Shown here: positions 8,586 to 14,724 of the stretch, one piece after another
How the letters are laid out: each line of letters starts with the position of its first letter
Numbering within the stretch: position 1 is the stretch's first letter
NCBI RefSeq assembly: GCF_000485595.1
Contig: NW_014579750.1
Location: forward strand, 1 to 26,628
Direction: 5' to 3'
Length of the DNA: 26,628 nucleotides
From: Priapulus caudatus
Taxonomy: Eukaryota; Priapulida; Priapulimorpha; Priapulimorphida; Priapulidae
Made by a program: the position numbers and the translations under genes
Notes under the pieces: generated by a model
The model's database searches: none
What the model saw: the letters and a program-made list of their open reading frames with translations, nothing else
What the model was told of the DNA's origin: nothing

Positions 8586-9759
8586 GTGTGTGTGCGTGCG
8601 TGCGTGCGTGCGTGCGTGCGTGTGTTGAGTTTGTTGTAGCATTGTGTTGTGTTATGTTGTGTTGTGTTGTGTAGTATTGTGATGTGTTGCATTGTGTTTA
8701 CTTGCGTTGCTTTGTGCGCTGAACTGCATTGCGTGGCGTTGCGTTGCGTTGTGTTATGTTTTGTTGTGTTGTTTTGTGTTGTATATTTGTATATTGTGTG
8801 TTCAGTATAGTCACTTGTTCCATCAGCATTTTTTTACACCAGTAAATCTAGAATTACCTTTAAGTTGGTACGTCTCTTTGGATTTGTCGTTAGAGTTGAA
8901 GTTGTAACCATTTACAAACGGGTCCGCATCACATCTTAAACCAACAAAGCAAACAAATAAATATCGTGTAACGTAGTTAACTTATCTTGTCAGGGTCCGT
9001 GTACGTCTGTTTGCTTAAGGTAATAAATCACAGACAATCAGGGTGTTAATAAGGGTTTAACAAAATCAATATAATAATGTCTAGTAGAGTCGGGGCAGAT
9101 AAGGTATCAGAATGCTGACTATATATTACAACTCACACATACAGTCTACACACGCACAACTATTCTCGCGGACTCTAAGTGACGTCCATCGTCTCTCGCG
9201 AGAATGCGAAGTTTCATCTCATGAGCGGCAACCTAATACTGAATGTTGCAGCGGCTGTCCCTCAAGTCTTACCATAGCTCTAGTACTATAGCCCGCGTAC
9301 AGTTGCCGCTGCGGCTATAGTACTAGAGCTAGTCTTACCGTAGCAAGGACTCCACCAGCTCCTCCATCTCTGCTTCTGTTTCGTGCCACATGGTGGCGCA
9401 TATGTAGATTTTTGCATCACATCGCTCGTATCCGCTTCCGGCATCGCTTACGGAAAGCACTTCCCCCGGAATGAGCGATGCATCCGAATTCTGAAGGTTT
9501 ACTTCCTCGAACGTCATCTCTGCACGGAAAAGCATATACGTGTGTTATGTTCGGTACGAAGCTACACTGCTTGAGCAGTATGCACACACACACACGCGCG
9601 CACACACGCGCGCGCACGGGCACCCGCACGCACACGACGACGCACGCACACGAAGAGGCACGCACACGAAGACGCACGCACGCACGCACACACACACCCC
9701 ACACCCCACACACGGACAGACTAATAGATATACAAGAACACATGTATGTAGTACTCACC
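2645..9759 (-). CDS. Chitin synthase, copy A (15-exon gene model)
   Basis: Family 2 glycosyltransferase that polymerises UDP-GlcNAc into chitin at the plasma membrane and extrudes the chain. Exons run from 9759 down to 2645, with coding from ATG 9517-9515 to the stop at 2645. Motifs in order: CATMWHE (exon 2), FDDA (exon 4), LHLKDK (exon 5), DGDVSF and CGRIYPTGSG (exon 6), WFQEVEYAISH and CCPGCF (exon 7), DQGEDR and QRRRW (exon 8), then membrane helices (exons 9-12) and a two-helix tail (exon 15). Splice phases agree at all junctions except around exon 12, allowing for frame lesions inside exons 5 and 8. The predicted length is about 760 residues, shorter than typical metazoan enzymes because the N-terminal membrane block is absent: an in-frame TAG in exon 1 precedes the first ATG. 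Exon 5 has small indels, exon 8 a nonsense codon plus a 2-bp loss, and exon 12 is off frame. It is either a decaying copy or a gene with sequence errors. Family assignment is certain; integrity is not. Confidence 0.9.
3243..3373 (-). CDS. Chitin synthase A exon 14
   Basis: 131 bp, acceptor CTTCAG, donor ACG|GTGAGC. It begins with two bases that complete a Glu codon with exon 13 and ends in phase 0, matching exon 15. The peptide includes RLHLSEEHLWRTIAAKYLSP, which corresponds to the family pattern of an acidic stretch, a Trp, then KYL-P, just before the LRN tail. Intact. Confidence 0.85.
3374..3798. other. Intron 13 of copy A
   Basis: 425 bp with no gene. It is AT-rich at 3680-3735 with short TAACTATAAT iterations. 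Nothing else is recognisable. Confidence 0.6.
3799..4002 (-). CDS. Chitin synthase A exon 13 (cytosolic linker)
   Basis: 204 bp, acceptor TTCTGCAG, donor GCAG|GTGGGC. It is phase 1 at both ends, so the exit phase fits exon 14. The peptide starts GVESELSREIAAVCLNPLRL and ends NSCYKCSA. It is the charged cytosolic linker between the main membrane block and the C-terminal tail; this part is poorly conserved across the family, and the placement rests on position and phase. Intact. Confidence 0.75.
4302..4414 (-). CDS. Chitin synthase A exon 12 (membrane helix and WGTRE), off frame
   Basis: The frame reading FIYVIGVPSYFVVAHL corresponds to the family's LIYLLSIPSMY-type helix. The conserved SWGTRE motif appears just downstream as WGTRE but one base out of frame. 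The donor is CCTG|GTGACC at 4301-4300. The acceptor is either CACAG at 4416-4415 (used here) or CGCAG at 4398-4397; neither length fits the phases of exons 11 and 13, so at least one base is missing or extra. The upstream intron is short and ends in an A/T homopolymer run that would be error-prone. Confidence 0.6.
4625..4819 (-). CDS. Chitin synthase A exon 11 (membrane helices)
   Basis: 195 bp, phase 0 at both ends, acceptor TTATACAG, donor CTCATG|GTAACT. It encodes FRAAKALIALYIFLSFVAM, then GGYIATCIIAVLLHPEDL. The LLHPED motif matches the family's CLHPQE. Two membrane helices are visible. The open frame continues past the donor to a stop at 4574, but the splice site fits better. A diverged plus-strand copy of this exon lies near 11080-11275. 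Confidence 0.82.
4866..4915. repeat. (TACAA)n microsatellite in intron 10 of copy A
   Basis: About ten TACAA units, followed by an AT-rich run (ATATATAATATATAAT) next to exon 10. The same array occurs in copy B at 13356-13450, and a diverged inverted TATTG version lies at 10931-11045. Confidence 0.9.
4965..5075 (-). CDS. Chitin synthase A exon 10 (membrane helix)
   Basis: 111 bp, phase 0 at both ends, acceptor GCCAG, donor TGGCAG|GTACGG. The peptide starts TGISSDMKSAVLIAVV and continues into one hydrophobic helix ending ICLSGSEKWQ. It is nearly identical to the copy B exon at 13500-13610. Intact. Confidence 0.85.
5116..5160. repeat. (AT)n run in intron 9 of copy A
   Basis: About 20 AT dinucleotides. 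The copy B equivalent (13647-13668) is much shorter, so this array changed after the duplication. The rest of intron 9 (5161-5523) is AT-rich with no gene, but is well conserved between the two copies. Confidence 0.9.
5524..5663 (-). CDS. Chitin synthase A exon 9 (first membrane helices after the catalytic core)
   Basis: 140 bp, acceptor TACGCAG, donor GAAATG|GTGAGT. Joined to exon 8 it reads HSRQLLSQKSNMWWFLLYQL and continues into a helix containing TPGIVIALIVEGM. This corresponds to the segment after QRRRW in the family, where a conserved basic stretch precedes the first chain-channel helices. Intact and nearly identical to copy B. Confidence 0.85.
5899..6064 (-). pseudogene. Chitin synthase A exon 8 (EDRW and QRRRW) with lesions
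   Basis: Acceptor TTGTGCAG, donor C|GTACGA. The DQGEDRW motif spans the exon 7-8 junction, but the Trp codon is TGA (6053-6051) where copy B has TGG. A 2-bp shortfall follows in the LKSGY segment. After that the correct frame returns and QRRRWYPSTL is complete. QRRRW and the ED motif are catalytic hallmarks of processive GT2 enzymes. The exon is 166 bp where about 168 is expected. Either real decay or consensus errors beside the GTC-repeat intron. Confidence 0.8.
6077..6290. repeat. (ATT)n and (GTC)n trinucleotide repeats in intron 7 of copy A
   Basis: About ten ATT units followed by about 180 bp of degenerate GTC/GTT/ATC. The same compound repeat sits at the same place in copy B (14906-15118). 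Long open frames coding poly-Ser, poly-Val or poly-Asp are artefacts of the repeat. Confidence 0.9.
6421..6621 (-). CDS. Chitin synthase A exon 7 (acceptor-binding part of the catalytic core)
   Basis: 201 bp, acceptor CATTGCAG, donor CAAG|GTGCAA. It encodes LVLWFQEVEYAISHLLYK and VLCCPGCFTMYRASAL, matching the family's WYQ-FEYAI-HWL and VLCSPGCFSLFR motifs, and ends MQDQG. Copy B has Trp in the ISHWLYK position where this copy has Leu; Trp is the usual residue. Intact frame. Confidence 0.92.
6672..6708. repeat. Perfect hairpin in intron 6 of copy A
   Basis: Arms of 16 bp (CAGGAGTGTATAATAT and its complement) flank a 5-base centre. It is not present in copy B, where the intron is replaced by other insertions. 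Confidence 0.85.
6876..7056 (-). CDS. Chitin synthase A exon 6 (UDP-sugar binding core)
   Basis: 181 bp, acceptor CCTACAG, donor AGCG|GTACGC. It encodes VMYMRYIISSL, then ILAVDGDVSFLPADVIRLAQ and GAICGRIYPTGSG. DGD with a following Phe is the nucleotide-sugar/metal site of chitin synthases, and CGRIHP-GSG is another family hallmark. Two residues differ from copy B (Glu/Ala and Ala/Val). Intact. Confidence 0.95.
7337..7477 (-). pseudogene. Chitin synthase A exon 5 with three small indels
   Basis: Compared with the intact copy B exon (142 bp), this one is 1 bp short before AYGHCIV, 2 bp long in the CAL segment and 1 bp short before KKRWSQ. The base after the acceptor AG also differs. The encoded family motif (LHLKDKTKVR then KRWSQ) is recognisable but split between frames. 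Donor GTACGTGACC is intact. Confidence 0.8.
7590..7694. repeat. GT/GC microsatellite and poly-G in intron 4 of copy A
   Basis: Mixed (GT)n and (GC)n followed by a run of 12 or more G at about 7680-7692. It lies 20 bp past the exon 4 donor. The same block in copy B is at 17083-17180. Confidence 0.9.
7716..7824 (-). CDS. Chitin synthase A exon 4 (FDDA motif)
   Basis: 109 bp, acceptor GTTTCAG, donor GTGAA|GTAGGT. It encodes HIVFDDALVPAKCVPGHS and ends LLNVLNRLVK. This matches the family's H-FFDDAF motif and the following NRFV segment. The donor choice is forced because reading on gives TAG at once. Intact, near-identical to copy B. Confidence 0.9.
7825..8857. other. Intron 3 of copy A
   Basis: 1033 bp with no exon. 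It holds a (GT)n tract at 8524-8625, a (TGCG)n tract, and a degenerate GTGTT/GCGTT array at 8640-8790. Exon phases on both sides match directly, which argues against a missed exon. Confidence 0.7.
8858..8934 (-). CDS. Chitin synthase A exon 3
   Basis: 77 bp, acceptor GGTTTAAG, donor AAAG|GTAATT. The first base completes the Arg codon split from exon 2 (CG+A). It reads CDADPFVNGYNFNSNDKSKE, the segment between CATMWHE and FDDA. Intact here; the copy B version is 86 bp and frame-broken. Confidence 0.82.
9273..9338. mobile_element. 66-bp hairpin insertion that duplicates a splice donor
   Basis: Arms 9275-9293 and 9313-9331 are perfect 19-bp complements (GGCTATAGTACTAGAGCTA) around a 19-base loop. 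The motif AGTCTTACC(A/G)TAGC flanks it on both sides, while copy B has this motif once. The insertion is therefore a small foldback element with a duplicated target. On the minus strand the duplicated target is the exon 2 donor. Confidence 0.8.
9339..9519 (-). CDS. Chitin synthase A exon 2 (start codon, CATMWHE)
   Basis: 181 bp, acceptor CCGTGCAG, donor CTACG|GTAAGA. The ATG is at 9517-9515, two bases into the exon. About 43 acidic, poorly conserved residues precede KIYICATMWHETEAEMEELV, the first conserved motif of the catalytic domain. The start choice rests on the in-frame TAG in exon 1, 24 bp before the ATG in spliced sequence. Compared with copy B there is a clean 9-bp indel before the motif, as expected of coding sequence. 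Confidence 0.88.
9580..9715. repeat. CA/CG microsatellite filling intron 1 of copy A
   Basis: (CACACG)n, (CGCA)n and related units occupy most of the 239-bp intron 1. The same array is in copy B at 21681-21813. Confidence 0.9.
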
Positions 9760-9785
9760 TGCTCTCGGTCCTGCTCTCTACTGCT
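9759..9785 (-). other. Chitin synthase A exon 1 (5' UTR, 5' end estimated)
   Basis: Strong donor GAGCAG|GTGAGT with the boundary at 9759. The 5' end is a guess, placed about 25-30 bp below a TATA-like box. It carries TAGAGAGCAGGACCGAGAGC, conserved in copy B and in the inverted copy at 24190-24375. It contains TAG in frame with the exon 2 ATG, so I treat it as non-coding. Confidence 0.6.
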
Positions 9786-9890
9786 CACGTAGAGACGGCA
9801 GCGTCACAATAAATACCGAGGGTGGCCGAGCGGCGGGGTCCATAGGACAAGATAAGCTGTGACGTCGATCACAGTCGACGTCATAGTCGT
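9786..9890 (-). promoter_or_regulatory. Chitin synthase A promoter
   Basis: On the minus strand: CRE-like sites (CGACGTCA-type) at 9860-9867 and 9876-9883, a GATA-type AGATAAG (plus strand) at 9850-9856, a GC-rich GGCCACCCTC block, and a TATA-like TATTTATTG at 9807-9815. The order and spacing are kept in copy B and in the inverted copy near 24240. The second CRE-like half arises from a 16-bp insertion private to this copy. Factor binding is inferred from motif match only. Confidence 0.55.
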
Positions 9891-10018
9891 ACCGAGCGCA
9901 GAAGATAGCGTGGGCGAATAGAACGCGAGCCGCGTGCAATCATAGGATTAATGAAATTCCCATCTTTTAGCTGTGTTGTTTATCTGCCTAAACAAATACT
10001 ATACTGCTCTGCGGTTAA

Positions 10019-10183
10019 GACGGGAGCGAGAGATGTGTACATATAGCTCAGATTCTGAGGGATGGAACCTTGCCTGAAGATATGACAGCAGCCAGAAATC
10101 TCGTTTTCTCTACACTACAAGTCTACGCGGTCGACGCTACAGAAACCTACACAGAGATCTTCAACCTTTTCCCAGTACAATAA
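10019..10183 (+). pseudogene. Retroelement pol fragment (Gypsy-type integrase linker)
   Basis: A 54-codon open stretch between stops reads QILRDGTLPEDMTAARNLVF and then STLQVYAVDATETY. This resembles the segment before the integrase zinc finger of LTR retrotransposons, where a G-LP-D-AR pattern is followed by Y-VVDG-LYR. No other pol domain is nearby, so it is a remnant. Family assignment is from pattern memory and is moderate at best. Positions 9891-10018 show nothing recognisable. Confidence 0.35.
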
Positions 10184-10219
10184 TTATTATTGTACTGTAA
10201 AAAAGGGTTGTTGATCTCC
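10153..10219. repeat. 67-bp imperfect hairpin
   Basis: GAGATCTTCAACC-TTTTCCCAGTACAATAAT pairs with its near-complement ending GGGTTGTTGATCTC. The arms meet at an ATTATTATT centre. It overlaps the end of the pol-like frame and the start of the LTR-like block. Confidence 0.75.
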
Positions 10220-10659
10220 GCTCCGGCATCGTAGCATCGTAGCGTGATACGTACGTAATACGTAGAGGATTGCAACAAGGAGTAGAGATGATCCATCGTA
10301 GCAGATTGTTATTGAAGACTGATTTTATTAATTACTCGAACACATACAAAATATATACATACGGCAACCTAGGTGGGTGACCGTGCCTAGGTCCCGTCGT
10401 CTCTGTTTTCGTCTATCTCTCTACATCGTCGTATCTCCTCTGGGTAGGTAACTCCTCCCTGTCTGTCCGAGCGTGTCTATTTATATGATTCCCAAATAAT
10501 GATTCCCCAATATATGATTCCCAAAAAACTGCCCGGCGACATTTGAATCCGACCGGTTCTTCGTCATTATCGGCCGGACCTTGCGGGGCGATGGAGACGG
10601 ATGAGGCTACGCATATATATATATAGTGCCGTTCATCACGCGTCATTGCTAAAACAACA
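10209..10659 (-). repeat. LTR-like block, possible solo LTR
   Basis: It is bounded by TGTTG and CAACA short inverted ends. On the minus strand it has a TATA-like CATATAAATAG near 10480, followed about 150 bp later by AATAAA near 10325, the order expected within an LTR. No convincing target duplication was found, so the borders are tentative. Confidence 0.3.
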
Positions 10660-10699
10660 ACTATCCCGGCTAGAAGCGCTCCTGGTTAATTACAACGCA

Positions 10700-10925
10700 C
10701 AATGTACCCAGTGGCGTAGCCAGCAATTGGAAACAGGGGGGGCCAAGGCGAGAGAGCGAAGCGACCGAGGGGGGTAGGGTGTGGGAGGGGTATACCCCCT
10801 CCCACGGTAGGGAGATTTTTGAAAATTCGTGCATGAAAATGGCATTTTCTGCACACTAAAATTCAGTATTAGGGGTGACTTATATGAGAAGTGGCATATG
10901 CTAATCCCTTATAACCCCCCTCCCT
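10700..10925. repeat. Repeat remnant with GTGGCGTAGCCAG end and poly-G
   Basis: The opening GTGGCGTAGCCAGCAATTGGAAACAGGGGGGGCC and the CCCTCCC tracts resemble the related blocks near 11957 and 12952 in this window (GCGTAGCTAAGGGGGGGCAAGG). These look like ends of one old dispersed transposon family. No coding is visible. Confidence 0.4.
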
Positions 10926-10930
10926 CTATG

Positions 10931-11460
10931 TATTGATTGTATTGATATTGTATTTGTAATTGTATTGTATTGTAATTGAGTATTATTGTATTGTATTGTA
11001 TTTATATAGTATTACTGTATTGTATTTTGTATTGAATCATTGTATTAGTTACTCTACTAATAAAATACGTTGTGTTATTATACAGTTATCGTGGGCGAGC
11101 GAAAGCATTAATAGCGGCTCTACATCTTTATGAAGTTTCGTGGCCATGATGGGAGGGTAGGAACCTTGTGCTATGCGTCGATGTGTACAAATCATCCATA
11201 TCTTCCCTGGGGATACGTCGCTAGTGCATATCGCCGTCGCTACTCCATCCAGAAGATTGCACAGAGAGACAGCTCTGCGCTCATGGTTAATTTGCGGCAA
11301 ATATAGGGCTAATTTCAGAGATGGTGTTGTACGATTAGACAGAATGAATACTCTAGCGTAGTTGCAAAAAAATGTTGAGGATATTATTAATGTGAATCAC
11401 GGGTCTCTGATTGGGATAACAAAAGGCTATAATAAATTATTCTTCATAATAGATTAAATT
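10931..11460 (+). pseudogene. Inverted, degenerate chitin synthase exon 11 with flanking introns
   Basis: A (TATTG)n array (10931-11045) is followed by TATACAG and a diverged version of exon 11 (about 11080-11275), readable by segments such as GTTTCGTGGCCATGATGGGA and CTACTCCATCCAGAAGA. The donor and intron 11 then follow to within a few bases of exon 12, where the assembly gap starts. It is plus-strand, opposite to both gene copies, with many indels. It may be the missing 3' part of copy B turned round (see findings). Confidence 0.85.
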
Positions 11461-11467
11461 TGAGTAA

Positions 11468-11572
11468 NNNNNNNNNNNNNNNNNNNNNNNNNNNNNNNNN
11501 NNNNNNNNNNNNNNNNNNNNNNNNNNNNNNNNNNNNNNNNNNNNNNNNNNNNNNNNNNNNNNNNNNNNNNNN
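11468..11572. other. Assembly gap (105 N)
   Basis: Run of N. It begins where exon 12 of the inverted fragment would be expected and ends in a TC microsatellite, so the true length is unknown. Confidence 0.99.
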
Positions 11573-11665
11573 TCTCTCTCTCTCTCTATCTCCCTTTCTC
11601 TCTCTATTTCTCTCTATCTCTCTTTCTCTCTATCTATCTATCTATTTCTCTCTCTCTCTCTCTCA
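11573..11665. repeat. (TC)n / (TATC)n microsatellite
   Basis: Continuous TCTCTC with TATC and TTTC interruptions directly after the gap. Confidence 0.95.
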
Positions 11666-12430
11666 ACTGTGCGCTCCCACGCGCATGCATTCAAGACACG
11701 TGCATGCACGGCTGATAGCGCTTCGCTCGTCGTTGATAAGCATTGTACTATAAAGCACTTCAGATTTTAACAAAGAACTCGCTTCAAGCAAATCAGTCGC
11801 CGATACTGTCAAAGATATTCGATTCCACAGTCCCAAAAAATCCGTTATCTCGTGATTGGCTCTTCACCTTTCCTGGCGCTACACACACGTGTTCGCGCAT
11901 ACACACATTCGCGCGGTGACGAGTAATTCGTCTTAATGTTGTATGGTTCTTCACTGCGTAGCTAAGGGGGGGCAAGGGCGGCCATGCTCCCCTGTTGATT
12001 GGCAAGCAAAAAAAATAAAAAAATTGCGTTGCACTCTCACGCGTCTCACAAGACTGGCCACAATTTCTGTTACTGTCTGCATTGCTGAACGAACATTCTC
12101 TTAAAATGAGCATTGTCAAGTCTAAACTTCGTTCTACAAGACCCAGCACGATTCTCTGGCTTCATTCTGCCTTTCGTTGAACAGGAGTTATAGTGAATAC
12201 ATTAATGTCAACGAAATCCTCAAAATGTTCTGTGCAAAATCGACGAGTAGAACTTGAACACTTGGAATTTGAGATTTCTGCAGCAGACAAAAACATGACG
12301 AAAGAAGGAGATAATTTTTCTTTGCTCAGATTTGTGTTGTTGGCAAGTTGGCTTTGATTGAATTTTATGGTTCTGAACTCTATTGGCAGAAGAAAGAAAT
12401 GGAAATGCTTTGTGAATAACTTGAGATATT
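11666..12430. other. Non-coding stretch with one repeat remnant
   Basis: No gene is recognised. A GCGTAGCTAAGGGGGGGCAAGG motif at about 11957-11978 matches the repeat remnants at 10700 and 12952. The remainder is AT-rich with no open frame that looks coding. Confidence 0.5.
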
Positions 12431-12439
12431 TCGAATATT

Positions 12440-12660
12440 AGACGCCATTTTGGCATCCACCGCTGATTTTATTTTCAAATCGATTCAACACATTTTAAGT
12501 AACTGTCTCTATCAGAGGAGGCAAAAACAAATATGTTCATGGTTAATTTCGTTTTTATTTAATAGAGCGGCTATTTGGCAGCCACCTTTGTTTTATTTGA
12601 AAATCAAATTTCAATATGATTTTAGTTCTCATAGAGGAAAGCAAAAACATTTTTTATAAC
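12440..12660. repeat. Two diverged direct repeats of ~110 bp
   Basis: The segment starting ATTTTGGCATCCACCGCTG (12448) and that starting ATTTGGCAGCCACCTTTG (12574) share the order of landmarks: GGCA-CCACC, TTTTATTTTCAAATC or TTATTTGAAAATC, then AGAGGA-GCAAAAACA. It is an old tandem duplication with no known function. Confidence 0.55.
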
Positions 12661-12950
12661 GAACAAAATGTTTAATGTGATCTTAACGCTATTGTTTCTA
12701 ACAATGTAAATCTTTGTAATTTAATAAATTGCATGTTTATTCAGGCAGTTCCAAACATTACCTGTTTTGCCGTAGATCTTTATTTCGATTTCATTCAATA
12801 TGCTCTCTACTTTTTCAAAAATAATTTACTTTTAACTTTTATATGGGAACTTGAAACAGTTTATGACGGATAAATGCAACATTGCATGGTACTGCTAACA
12901 CACAAATCAAACTAATTCAATATTCCGTCAGTGCTTGAATGAGGACATAG
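12661..12950. other. AT-rich stretch, nothing recognised
   Basis: No open frame, repeat or motif that I can support. Confidence 0.5.
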
Positions 12951-12951
12951 C

Positions 12952-13185
12952 GTAGCTAAGGAGGGGGGGGGCACAAGGAGGCCATGACCCCCTTGATCGC
13001 GAGAGTACAAAAATTAAGAGAGAAGGGCCTGAATGGGATGTCCTATACCACTATTACCTACACCTAATAGGCCTAATGAACAATGAAATGGCGCAAAATG
13101 CCATTTTGATGGCACATATTTTCAAAGATTACCCTACTGTGGGAGGGGAAACACCCTCCCCGTTGAGAAATAGCTTCATCACTGT
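12952..13185. repeat. Repeat remnant with GCGTAGCTAAGGAGGGGG end
   Basis: It opens with GCGTAGCTAAGGAGGGGGGGGGC and contains GGCGCAAAATGCCATTTTGATGGC and a GGGAGGGG/CCCTCCCC pair. It is related to the blocks at 10700 and 11957. Confidence 0.4.
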
Positions 13186-13195
13186 CTTTGGTCGC

Positions 13196-13345
13196 TTAAC
13201 TCTTTCTTCTTCCCTGAAAAACACTGGCTTCGTACACCATTTTCACTGCTGTCAGCAAAGTCCACCAACTGTCGGTGGTGTACCTCAGAGCCTTCCGGCG
13301 CCACAGCCAGGAGCCATCTTCCACGTTGATGCGATCGGAGTGGAA
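13196..13345 (-). other. Short unrecognised open frame next to the TACAA array
   Basis: A 48-codon stretch reading RINVEDGSWLWRRKALRYTT, then a second Trp-rich segment, ends QGRRKS with TAA. Base composition is more even than the flanks, which looks exon-like, but I do not recognise it and it has no counterpart in copy A at this position. It could be a captured exon or transposon sequence. Confidence 0.25.
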
Positions 13346-13355
13346 AAAATAAAAG

Positions 13356-13450
13356 CACAATACAATACAATACAATACAATACAATACAATACAATACAA
13401 TACAATACAAAACAATACAATACAATGCAATACAATACAATACAATACAA
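13356..13450. repeat. (TACAA)n microsatellite in intron 10 of copy B
   Basis: About 19 near-perfect TACAA units, longer than in copy A. Homology of copy B to copy A stops inside this array on the 3' side of the gene. Confidence 0.95.
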
Positions 13451-13499
13451 TAATAATATATATAATATATAATATATAATCGTATATTGACATCCGTAC

Positions 13500-13610
13500 C
13501 TGCCACTTTTCACTCCCGGAAAGACATATGAGGATGAAAAATATGATGGGTACACCGGCCGCGACAACTGCGATCAGCACTGAGCTTTTCATGTCCGATG
13601 ATATACCAAT
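13500..13610 (-). CDS. Chitin synthase B exon 10
   Basis: 111 bp, phase 0 at both ends, same splice sites as copy A. It begins IGISSDMKSSVLIAVV (copy A TGISSDMKSAVL). It is the last exon of copy B still in place. Confidence 0.82.
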
Positions 13611-14033
13611 CTGGCGTCAAAATAAATGAAATAAATATAGAAATGCGATATATATATATACATATAGCACTAAAATCAAAGTTAAATATGTAGTTATGAA
13701 TTTATTGCATCGAGTGAGCTTTCGAGACAACGTCTCTTCCTCAGGCAGAAACTTTCAGACATTAATTGTCAACATATTCAAATTTGATTTTAATGCTATG
13801 AATCCATTTGTGCCCGTGTGTTTTTCTCTAATTTATATATGGGCAAAAATAACTTATTGTGATTCTTATAATCGTACATGCACGATACCTTGAGATACAG
13901 AAAAATAAAAAGTATATGAAAAAGCTAACGGTAATGAATTTGCTTGATAAAATCCGCGTGCGCGCGTGTGTTCCTCCTCAACAAGAAAGCAGAATTGCAG
14001 CATTTTATAACGTTGCATCGTAGACAAACTCAC

Positions 14034-14173
14034 CATTTGCTGAACGACCACCATTCCCTCAACCATGAGAGCAATGACTATTCCTGGAGTCAGGAATCCG
14101 GTGATCAATAGCAACAACTGATAGAGGAGAAACCACCACATGTTGCTTTTTTGCGACAGAAATTGTCTCGAAT
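14034..14173 (-). CDS. Chitin synthase B exon 9
   Basis: 140 bp, acceptor TACGCAG, donor CAAATG|GTGAGT. It reads SRQFLSQKSNMWWFLLYQL, then a helix with TPGIVIALMVEGM. Intact, with a few substitutions relative to copy A. Confidence 0.85.
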
Positions 14174-14277
14174 CTGCGTAGATAATAAAGAGATAAAAAA
14201 GGCATGCTATTACCAATAGAAATATAGGACAATTCAGTAAAATACTAATTAAAAATATATTAGCAACGTAAACTATT

Positions 14278-14594
14278 TATATATTAATGCCTGTTTTTGG
14301 GGGCACTATGCTCTCATAGTGTTGCTTTGGGAAGGTATAGTGCCCGAGAGGTACCGAGGCATTAGGCATTAATGTTTTCAGTGCATCACATGACTTTGCA
14401 ATCTACTCGGCTAATATGAAGTGAATAAGACAAAGTTTCTTAAACGAACAATTTCAATTTGTATTAATAACACAATGCTTATTAATAACAATGCGTCGCA
14501 CAGCAATAGTGCCCGCTCTGGCGGCACTATTGTTTCATAGTACCTGCGACGTTATCCAATAGAATTTCATCGATTTATCATGTGATGCACTAAT
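14278..14594. mobile_element. ~315-bp foldback insertion in intron 8 of copy B
   Basis: Copy A reads AAACTATTAGGTGATGAAG at this point with nothing inserted. The insert has two nested inverted pairs: ATTAATGCCT/AGGCATTAAT (14283-14292 and 14364-14373) and CAGTGCATCACATGA/TCATGTGATGCACTA (14379-14393 and 14578-14592). Smaller AGTGCC-type hairpins lie inside. No coding, so it is a non-autonomous MITE-like insertion. Confidence 0.75.
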
Positions 14595-14724
14595 AGATGA
14601 TGAAGAAGCCAAAAAACATTTACAATACAAGAAGTAAAAAAAAAATAGCAGTAAATAATAAATGTTAAATATATTAAAGTTAAACATAAAATCATATAAG
14701 ACGCCGTTAACGACGGTTTCTTAC

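Noticed and set aside
9816-9830. GGTGGCCGAGCGG, a perfect match to a tRNA/Pol III A box, in both promoters (also near 21892)
   Set aside because: No B box (GGTTCGA-type) or cloverleaf follows within 100 bp, and the motif is part of the conserved chitin synthase promoter. Not a tRNA or a tRNA-derived SINE.
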